Positions 57,388 through 64,000 of a stretch of DNA of 64,000 bases are shown one piece after another. Below the pieces are notes generated by a model. It searched no databases. It had not been told where the DNA came from and was given only the letters and a program-made list of their open reading frames with translations. How positions within the stretch are numbered: the stretch's first letter is position 1; each line of letters opens with the position of its first letter. The position numbers and the translations under genes are program-made. Origin of the DNA: Megamerina dolium (lineage: Eukaryota; Arthropoda; Insecta; Diptera; Megamerinidae); assembly GCA_963854835.1 (NCBI GenBank), contig OY978525.1:61688355-61752354 (forward strand). The letters are read 5' to 3'.

Positions 57388-57712
57388 TTGGGAGCGCAAA
57401 TTAAAAATGCGGGATTTACAACAGATGGCGTAGTTCGGGATATAAGCATCAGACAATACTGAAACTATATTCATGTCATAACCTCATTCCATAGCTTTCA
57501 TTTTCAGTATGTGTCATTTGCCCGGAGTGTAAACAACATAGTTTTTTGGCTCTCAATATGTCAAGTTTTGTGCCCACAAAACAGCATTTGCGGGAAGTTT
57601 TGATTTACTTCTTTAATTTGGAGAAAAGTGCAGCTGAATTTTTTCGCTTGGGATTGTCGTAGTGGATCCATTTTTCATCACCAGTAACGATGCGATGCAA
57701 AAAACATCCAGA
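57388..57712. mobile_element. Rearranged mariner (mellifera-like) fragment
   Basis: After a TA at 57386 the sequence TTGGGAGCGCAAATTAAAAA resembles a mellifera-group mariner end. At about 57558 a plus-strand frame starts MSSFVPTKQHLREVLIYFFN, the transposase N-terminus, and reaches FFRLG at about 57655. From there the DNA is transposase on the opposite strand: IVTGDEKWIHYDNPKR read on the minus strand (catalytic D in GDEKW). An inversion plus deletion has fused the two parts within a short shared stretch. No right end is visible. Confidence 0.75.
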
Positions 57713-58085
57713 CGATTCCATGACAAAACATCCAGAAGATCAACGCAATGTAAAAAATCTAGCTCTAATTGCCGAAACAAAAATCGAACTTTGATAAAGG
57801 AGAAGTTACTGTTTTCATCACTAGACTTCAACAACAAAAGCTGCAACAAAACTATTAAAAAAGCTATGTACAGCAGACAACAACCAGCAGGAAACACATC
57901 GTCATAATGGGCACCATAATCACCGAATTACCAGTAACCATATATGTAAATAATATTTCGTATTTTATTCCTCATAGTATCATACATTTTGAATTGTTGT
58001 AAATTTTACAAAATAAGCATAATTTAAAGTTTTTCCTTATAAAAACAAATTATTATTATTTCATAACCATAATTTTTTCTTCCTT
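57713..58085. other. Gypsy 3' region ahead of the polypurine tract
   Basis: Contains no long frame with family motifs. A-rich, then T-rich. Confidence 0.45.
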
Positions 58086-58099
58086 AGAGAAGGGAGGGA
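58086..58099 (+). other. Polypurine tract
   Basis: AGAGAAGGGAGGGA immediately precedes the TGTTG start of the 3' LTR, as expected of the plus-strand primer. Confidence 0.87.
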
Positions 58100-58182
58100 T
58101 GTTGTGAACCACAATATGAAATATGCACATATGCATACAAGGTGTGACAATTATGTATTAAGACTGCCTCTAGAAAATACAA

Positions 58183-58790
58183 TTAAAACACAATATCTGC
58201 TAATTTTTCAGTATATTTATTCGAAATATTCTCCTCCTGATTCAATACACTTGTTACATCGAACGCGTGTTCCAGCTCATTTTTCGGAATTGCCTTCAGC
58301 GCCCTCGTCGAAGCCCCTTGTATGATCTGAATGTCATCAAAAAAGCATCCTTTCAACTTCAATTTCAGTTTTGGGAACAAAAAGAAGTCGCACGGTGCCA
58401 AATCAGGTGAATACGGCGGGTGATTCAACACACTGACCTGATTCCGAGCCAAAAATTGACGAACAATGAGTGCTGTGTGACTCGGTGCATTATCGTGCAA
58501 CAGAGACCAAGTTTTTGGATCGCAGTATTCTGGTTGAACACGACGGATTCTGAACATCAAACGCTTCAAAACTTCGAGGTAACATGCGGAAGTAACTGTT
58601 TGACCATTTGGAACAAATTCTTTGTGGATAATTCCTTTGCTATCGAATAATGTGATGAGCATTGTTTTGATTTTTGGTGGAACTTTTCCTGTTTTTTGGC
58701 TTGTGGCGAGTTTTTTGATTTCCATTTTGCGCTTTGACGCTTGGTTTTTGGATCGTATTGGAAACACCATGTTTCATCACCCCTAACAAT
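58183..58790 (-). pseudogene. M2 mariner transposase, catalytic and C-terminal part
   Basis: Minus strand: after the J5 junction RGDETWCFQYDPKTKRQSAK (first D), then a frame change, then TWSLLHDNAPSHTALIVRQF (second D) and PPYSPDLAPCDFFLFPKLK (third D), the DD34D signature of mariner transposase. The frame runs on to about 58183. The first D box lies in a different frame from the rest near 58740, so the enzyme is dead even without J5. Confidence 0.9.
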
Positions 58791-60382
58791 CAGTGAGGAT
58801 TGGCCGATTTGAGTTTTTTGCTGATTTCCACAAAGAGTAGTCTGACGCTTCACCAGGTGTTAATTTCGCTATGTGCTCTTCTAACTCTTTGTTGTTTTTA
58901 TTTTTTAAGGCTTGCTTTAACTTTCGAGTGCAGTGCTGTAGCTGAGCTGAGCTGAGAGCTAATGAGAGCAGCTGGTTGAATTTTTCGAGTGCTGAGTCTA
59001 CATCGTGTCCATTTCTTTATACAGTACTCAAAGGAAGATGGGAATTTATATATTTCTTGAGTTTTAACCAGTCTATTTTCTTTCTAACGCAATTTCCTTG
59101 GGGGCTTTGTGATTTTATAGATATTACCGTGTGTGAGTGGTCAGATGATAGATCATAATTACACTCTGTGGAGATATTTTCCATCTGCAAACCTTTGGCG
59201 ACTCCAAAGTCTATGAGATCGGGTATTTTCCTCTTGTCCGTCGGCCAATATGTCAGTTGACCATTTGAAATAACATCGTAGCCATGGTTAGTGATGATTG
59301 AGCATAGTCTTCTGCCTTTTGGAGTTATTAAGCGGGAGCCCCAGTGAGTGTGTTTGGCGTTGAAATCGCCAGCAACCAAGAATTTGCTACCAAGAGTTGA
59401 AAAAATTCTTTATATTGCTGTTCGGTAATACTGTATCTTGGGGGACAGTATATCGCAGATATTACTAGCTTAGAGATGTATTCTTCCAGACATATAGATG
59501 TTGCTTGCAAGTAGACGCTACTGAAATATTCGAGAACATGATGTTTTATTCTGCTTTTTATCAATATGGCAGTTCCTCCGAGTGCCTTACCATGCGGATG
59601 ATTTGTGGTGTACAGTTTGTAGTATGGTATTTGGTAGCAATTTTTGTCAGTGAAATGGGTCTCAGATATCATCATTATGTCGATTTGGCTGGATGCAAGG
59701 AATTGAATTAGCTCCAAACGGTGCTGGCTTAAGCCGTTGGCGTTCCAGTGGCATATCTTGAGACAACTCATGGTCTCGATAGCAATGTTTGGAGTAACAT
59801 CGATTGATTTTTCATCATTTCTTGCATCATTGTTTGCATTGAGTTCATGAATTGGTTCATATTCTGAATTAATGTTTGAAGCAAATGTTCAAGAGTACTT
59901 GGCTGTTGGGTAGGCAGTGAGTGTTTCTGCTCATTATTTACATTGCTTTGTTGGTGTGGGTTTTGTTTTAACACACTAGAGTATGAATTGGTTTGATTCT
60001 TGTTTGGGATTGCAGATAAGAATTGTGTTGCATCAATATTTTGTCTCTTACTTGAGTTGGCTATCTGAGTTTGCTCAACTGGTTTTAGAGGTTGATTGCT
60101 AGCGGAGAAATTTAGCTTTAGGGTTGTATATACTGGGCAACCTCTATAATTTGCGGTGTGATTACCTCCACAATTGCTGTATTTTTTCATGCTAGCATCG
60201 CCTTTAGATTTTGGGCATATGTTTGATTTATGGAGATCTCCACAAATCACACAAACAGCTGGCAGGGTACAATATGTCTTAGTATGTCCATATTCTTGGC
60301 AGTTACTGCACTGAGGAGGTCCAGTTCTCTTATGGGGTTCTTCGATTGTGATTTTGCGATGCAATAAATATCGAATTTTATA
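58791..60382 (-). mobile_element. Jockey-like LINE, copy J5 (both ends truncated), inside mariner M2
   Basis: A 7-base direct repeat TAACAAT lies at 58784-58790 and 60383-60389. Between them is an internal LINE segment on the minus strand, from ORF1 (about residue 150 on) to the middle of ORF2 (before RT). There is no poly-A, 3' UTR or RT, so the insertion lacks both ends, which is unusual for LINEs. Confidence 0.87.
59017..59771 (-). pseudogene. J5 ORF2 endonuclease
   Basis: Starts MSCLKICHWNANGLSQHRLE, the complete Jockey-type endonuclease N-terminus (N of NANG), then IDIMMISETHF (catalytic E), and AIYCPPRYSITEQQYKEFF. A one-base loss near 59400 moves VAGDFNAKHTHWGSR and SSDHSHTVISI to another frame. 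It is the only copy here that shows the true ORF2 start and hence fixes what J3 and J2 lost. Confidence 0.9.
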
Positions 60383-60388
60383 TAACAA
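59768..60388 (-). pseudogene. J5 ORF1 C-terminal half with zinc knuckles
   Basis: The frame shows PPQCSNCQEYGHTKTYC, CVICGDLHKSNICP and YSNCGGNHTANYRGCP, three CCHC-type knuckles, followed by a Gln/Asn/Met-rich tail. It overlaps the start of ORF2 by four bases (ATGA-like arrangement at 59768-59771). It is the uninterrupted reference for the regions broken in J2 and deleted in J3. Confidence 0.9.
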
Positions 60389-60389
60389 T

Positions 60390-60620
60390 TGTTTTCAGGA
60401 AGTTTAGATGATTTTCTGCAGCTGCAACCATGTCTCTAGAATGACTGACTCTCATTAATTTTTGGTCCTCTGTCAATGTGTGTGGAACAAATCTCGCGCA
60501 GACGTTTGTTTTGCCCAAATCCTCGTGAAGAATGAGTCTGATAGTTTCCCTGTTGATGAGCCAAGACGCGCTTGGTTGCTGAGATATGGTTCGAGTTTTA
60601 ATACATAATTGTCGCACCTT
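60390..60620 (-). pseudogene. M2 mariner transposase, N-terminal part
   Basis: Minus-strand frame: NRETIRLILHEDLGKTNVCA, RFVPHTLTEDQKLMRVSHSR and NFLKTIV, the segment between the helix-turn-helix and the first catalytic D. It is cut at NFLKTIV by J5. The first helix-turn-helix is missing, as there is little room between it and the terminal repeat. Confidence 0.85.
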
Positions 60621-60910
60621 GTATTTTGCCTCGCGACATATTTCCCGAAATTGTGAACTACATATTTGTCCATACACATACCAACATTGTTTGAAGTTGT
60701 GATATACACAATCCATACTAATATTACCTATAATTGTGGAATGCCACAACATTGAGCCATCTAAGTTGCAGTTGGGTGTAAAAATGCTGACAAAGCACTT
60801 TCCTACACAATTCGTAGCTCTGCACTTACGTAAGCATACATGATAACTAAAATCACGCGGACTACTCATGTGTGTGAATATCAAAAAATTGCTTTCTCAC
60901 GTAGTATATA

Positions 60911-62561
60911 CAGTGGCTCCCAGCTTATTTCGTACAGTGACAGTTTAAATATTGCTGCAGTCGTAATTCCTAATATAGCAAAAATTTGAACAAAATATAA
61001 ATGCCATTTTTGAAAGGAAGGTTTGTTTTTTATTTTCCAAAATTTACTTTTTCAAAATTTTAGTGTTTGACACTATAAAAAAATAAAATAAGAAAAAAAT
61101 AGGAAAATTCATGTCACAGCTTATTTCGTACAGTCTCTTTAAGTTCAAACTAAAAACAAAGTAAGTTGATTTTAATATTTAGTATGACATCCCTTAGCGT
61201 TAATGACAGCCTGGAGTCTACTTGGCATTGAATCCACCAATTTTTGAGTGATGTCTGGTGTGATTTTTTTCCATTCCTCCATCAGTACCTTCTTTAGGTC
61301 TTGCTTATTAGAAATCTTGTGTGTTCTTATTTTATTGTCCAAAATAGACTAAAGATTTTCAATCACATTCATGTCAGGTGACTGTGGTGGTGGAGACATC
61401 AAGTGTGAGCAGTTCAAATAAGCCAAGATTGCACAATCCCAGATTTATGTTTTGGGTCATTATCTTGGTAATACCGAAATTCTTCCCGCAAACCCAGTTT
61501 GTCTGCACTTTGAAGTAAATTGTTTTTCAGAATCTCGAGGTACTTCATTTTGTCCATTGTTCCCTCAATAAAAACCAATTCACCTACTCCGGCTGCTGAC
61601 ATACAGGCCCAAACCATCACGCTACCGCCACCATGCTTCACTGTGGGCTTAAGGTTCTCCTTGTTTAGCTCGGTATTCGCTTTACGCCAAACATATGACA
61701 TTCCGTCCGAGCCAAAAATATTAAACTTAGACTCATCCGCGAAAATAACGGTATTCCAGAACGCAGGATTATTAATAATATGCTCTTTGGCGAAGTCAAG
61801 TCGGCGTTGTATATTCATTTTCGAAATGAATGGTTTCTTTCGGGCTACTCGACCGTTCAAGTCATGATTGCGCAGCACACGTCGGACAGTTTCAGCACTG
61901 GATGATTTTCCTATTTCACGCTGAACCTCTGCAGCCAACTTCGGAGCGGATAACTTTGGATTTTTCTTAATTTTTCGTACAATATAACGCTCGTCTGATG
62001 CGTTGAAAATCTTATTAGGTGCTTCTCTGCCCTTGTTCTCCAACCGATTTTCGCGAACGAAGCGTTGAATGATGTATTGGACAGTTGAGGCACTTAAATT
62101 TGTCATTTCAGCAATTTTTCGCACACTCTGACCTTTCCTAAAATGGTTAATTACCAGTTTACGCTGTTCCATCGTTGTACGATGACCCATAAAGCTAAAT
62201 GTTTAATTTACAGCACTTTAACTATTTAAAATAATAATAATAAAAATTGTTATAATAGTTAAAAAGGTCCAAAAACTCATACAATTCAAAAAAACTTTGT
62301 AACTGCGCGGCAGAATAAAACTTACTTACATTGAAGTTTGTGTACGAAATAAGATGTGAGCTGAAACTCAGCTGATCAATAGTTTTTCTCTCTTGCATAA
62401 CAAAAAGAAAAATTTTTGGGGTTCCCCGTTTTCTTATTAGGTTTACTAAACACATACACAGACATCTACATTCAAAACTTATCGATAAGTTTTTTAGTTT
62501 CGATGTTACAGCCATGTACATAAAAATATATACACTGTACGAAATAAGCTGTGAGCCACTG
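60911..62561 (-). mobile_element. Tc1-like transposon with IR/DR ends
   Basis: Ends CAGTGGCTCCCAGCTTATTT and the complement of CAGTGGCTCACAGCTTATTT, with TA duplicates (60909-60910, 62562-62563) in the gypsy LTR. The motif CAGCTTATTTCGTACAGT occurs twice at each end: 60921-60938 and 61117-61134 on the left, 62534-62553 and 62341-62358 (complement) on the right. This is the inverted-repeat/direct-repeat arrangement in which transposase binds two sites per end. Total 1651 bases, normal for Tc1. Confidence 0.93.
61160..62190 (-). pseudogene. Tc1-like transposase (nearly intact, DD34E type)
   Basis: From the ATG at 62190 the minus-strand frame has a paired-like helix-turn-helix (GQSVRKIAEMTNLSASTVQY), a second one with SAPKLAAEVQREIG, and the catalytic boxes FADESKFNIFGSDG (first D) and YYQDNDPKHKSG (second D). 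The frame then stops near 61414. Its continuation in the next frame holds SPPPQSPDMNVIENL with the expected Glu, followed by a TAG where a Trp codon is usual and the C-terminal part to about 61160. Only one frameshift (near 61430) and one nonsense change (near 61349) are seen, so the copy is young. Confidence 0.92.
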
Positions 62562-62998
62562 TACACACATAGGGAGTGCATCGATCGTGTACATAAACAC
62601 ATATACATACACACAAATGGTGTGAATATATTATTGCATGTTATATGTTGGTATGTGGGTAAATTGATATGTGGCAAGTGTTAGAAAAATGATATATAAG
62701 CTGTCAGCTTACCGAAGGCAGTCGCTTTTCAGTTGTAAGTCTTACACCGAAGTGTTAGCGTTTAAGAAATTGTGAAATACTGCGATATTTACGAGGCCCT
62801 CCAGTATTAGTGTAAAAATGCAAAATCGAAAGTAACACCAGCAATAAAACGAATACCCAAAACCGCAAGTATCATTGATAACGTTTTATTTCAGCTAACC
62901 AGTGTGATAGATTCGAAGGATATTTAGGAGCTTAGGTTTAGGTGCTAATCTTGTGCGTTAGGTACTTAGTGAGTGTTGTTTAAAAATAGTACGCAACA

Positions 62999-63002
62999 CC
63001 GT
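62999..63002. repeat. Target-site duplication (right) of the complete gypsy provirus
   Basis: CCGT immediately after GCAACA, matching 45717-45720. Confidence 0.9.
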
Positions 63003-63388
63003 ATTATGTATAACGTAAAGATCATTGTGTCACTTTGTTGGTAAAAATACATGGCCATGGTTATATTGCACTTCATTGTCATGGTTGTTGAAAAAGAAAT
63101 AATCATGCATGCGTAATATTTAAAGCATAAAAACAAAAAATAAAGCTGAAATTATAACGATGACCTGGCAATGAATTGACATAGTGAAGAAGTTGCAATT
63201 TCTTCAGAATTTCTATATTCAAGAACGAGGTAAAATTTTAAAATTAGGCTATATAAACTAAGAGAACTTCTGAAATTAAGTCAGTTAAGATAAGTAGATT
63301 ATTCCGATTGTTCTAAATGAAAAGAAAAGACTAAGTGTGAACGTAACAGTAAAAGATGATCCTAACACGATAAGTAACTTTTGTAACT
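63003..63388. other. Stretch without recognisable gene
   Basis: AT-rich flank of the provirus. No frame or repeat recognised. Confidence 0.45.
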
Positions 63389-63525
63389 AGGAAAAATAAA
63401 TTTAGTCCCATCTGGACCGGACCATACGAAGTGATACATGTGGGCAGTCCAGTGACGACGACTATTAAAATCGGACAAAAGGCAAAAAGTACCATAAGAA
63501 CTTACTAAAACATTTTTATCAATAA
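63389..63525 (+). pseudogene. Gypsy integrase C-terminal scrap
   Basis: Reads RKNKFSPIWTGPYEVIHVGS in approximate form, then SPVTTTIKIGQKAKS, the GPY/F module of the same family as 55190-55257, but extending further before its stop. It comes from another copy of the provirus family and begins abruptly after a splice-like or deletion junction at 63388. Confidence 0.85.
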
Positions 63526-64000
63526 GTAGTCGTAGTTTAACAAATTACTTGTGATTGTGGTAGAAAAATTTTTTTTTTTTTAATTAGGATATAAAATACA
63601 CTTGAAATAAGCATTGAAATAAGAACTATTAGTTAATAGAATAGAATTTGGCAAGTTGCCATGTTCATGTGTATAACATTAACAGCTTTAACAACAGTAA
63701 CAACCAAGAAAATGAAGACACAAAACTATCCTTGAGGCAGTAAATAACAAATAAACCCAGGGCTGAAAATAAAACAGGCCCAGTACAGCGAGTACCCATA
63801 ACAAACTTACAAAACAATAAAATTTGCAACCAATAAACTTTGGCGTAACTGCCAGCGCGACTTAGCAAAGAGACATCAACGATAATAGCTATGCAACTAC
63901 AACCAAATAAAATATTTCAGCTACTGTATTTATCAATGACAATGGATTTTGATCCACATCAGAAGAAAATGATAAACAACAGAACCAAAATTACATATTC
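63526..64000. other. A-rich stretch downstream of the integrase scrap
   Basis: In an errantivirus-like element an envelope gene would follow integrase. A short frame at 63661-63735 begins with a hydrophobic, signal-peptide-like stretch (MFMCITLTALTTVTT), but it stops after 24 codons and nothing after it is recognisable. I see no secure gene. Confidence 0.3.

Larger units (their letters stand above)
58138..60621 (-). mobile_element. Mariner transposon M2 (carries J5)
   Basis: 24-base terminal inverted repeats CAAGGTGTGACAATTATGTA at 58138 and the complement at 60598-60621, one mismatch. TA duplicates flank the insertion (58136-58137, 60622-60623), and removing it restores the LTR. Without J5 it is about 0.9 kb, short for mariner (about 1.3 kb), so internal sequence is also missing. 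Confidence 0.92.
45721..62998 (+). mobile_element. Complete gypsy-type provirus with nested insertions
   Basis: The element has a 5' LTR (45721-46499), a tRNA-Ser-type primer site, gag, protease, RT, RNase H, integrase, a polypurine tract and a 3' LTR (58100-62998), with CCGT on both sides. Its own sequence is about 8-9 kb; the rest is inserted DNA: J3 (48645-52301), J4 (55550-56318), a rearranged mariner (from 57388), mariner M2 with J5 (58138-60621) and a Tc1-like element (60911-62561). All coding regions are damaged. Primer site and pol resemble the fly 17.6/297 group. No convincing envelope gene is seen between integrase and the polypurine tract. Confidence 0.9.
58100..62998 (+). repeat. 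3' LTR of the complete gypsy provirus, split by two DNA transposons
   Basis: The LTR pieces 58100-58137, 60622-60910 and 62562-62998 join to the order of the 5' LTR, with small differences such as a few substitutions and a short deletion in the GTTCTGCACTTA region. The two gaps are exactly the mariner and Tc1-like insertions with TA duplications. It ends GCAACA, then CCGT. Confidence 0.92.

Noticed and set aside
57613..57907. Two overlapping frames of 94 and 81 codons
   Set aside because: They cover the mariner inversion and A-rich gypsy sequence; only the GDEKW segment is recognisable and it is part of the mariner fragment.
62222..62677. 151-codon antisense frame
   Set aside because: It crosses the Tc1 right end into the LTR, so it cannot be a gene unit.
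63661..63735. Envelope gene start
   Set aside because: Only 24 codons with a hydrophobic stretch; no downstream envelope motifs, so I list the region only as unassigned.

Overview
The window is animal genomic DNA. Its AT-richness, (TA)n tracts and repertoire of R1-, RTE- and Jockey-type LINEs, gypsy and BEL/Pao LTR elements, mariner/Tc1 transposons and tRNA-derived SINEs point to an insect, most likely a fly. The species cannot be fixed from sequence alone. Almost the whole 64 kb is layered transposable elements. Only one ordinary host gene is convincing: a small twin-CX9C protein like mitochondrial ribosomal protein mS37/CHCHD1 at 29325-29690, with a short 5' intron.

Layout. 1-9927: two R1-clade LINEs head to tail; the first is split by an RTE-type LINE (690-3981), the second ends in a (TA)n tract. 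9928-16170: AT-rich DNA with a SINE, BEL/Pao gag pieces on both strands, RTE scraps and a perfect 46-bp palindrome. 16170-18720: a broken, intron-containing transposase-like gene of a family I cannot name. 18825-22709: a decayed gypsy copy, a second RTE copy and a SINE. 22721-26948: an antisense gypsy element with a PIF/Harbinger-like MITE and a 531-bp tandem duplication in its leader. 28183-29700: a SINE and the mS37-like gene. 29840-33236: the 3' end of an antisense gypsy element with a Jockey-like copy (J1) in it. 33331-36045: RTE copy C. 36046-42733: a gypsy scrap, Jockey copy J2 carrying a SINE, and an antisense gypsy copy with PBS and LTR. 43604-45520: a SINE and antisense BEL/Pao pol.

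45721-62998 is one complete gypsy provirus with matching LTRs and a 4-bp CCGT target-site duplication, swollen to 17.3 kb by nested insertions: J3 in its protease region, J4 and a rearranged mariner downstream of integrase, and, in the 3' LTR, a mariner (itself carrying J5) and a Tc1-like element. Each insertion can be verified by comparison with the clean 5' LTR or by its own target duplication.

The least expected signal is a repeated pattern of foldback structure: breakpoints in several unrelated elements carry an inverted copy of the adjacent sequence (14779-14824, 23928-24048, 36815-36867, 40274-40394), plus an inverted fusion in a mariner (about 57640-57710). One palindrome is shared by two separate gypsy copies and so was inherited by copying. 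Also notable are a Jockey-like element whose gag N-terminal part is fused in frame to endonuclease-RT (49169-52141), and SINEs of one family with two different 3' tails.
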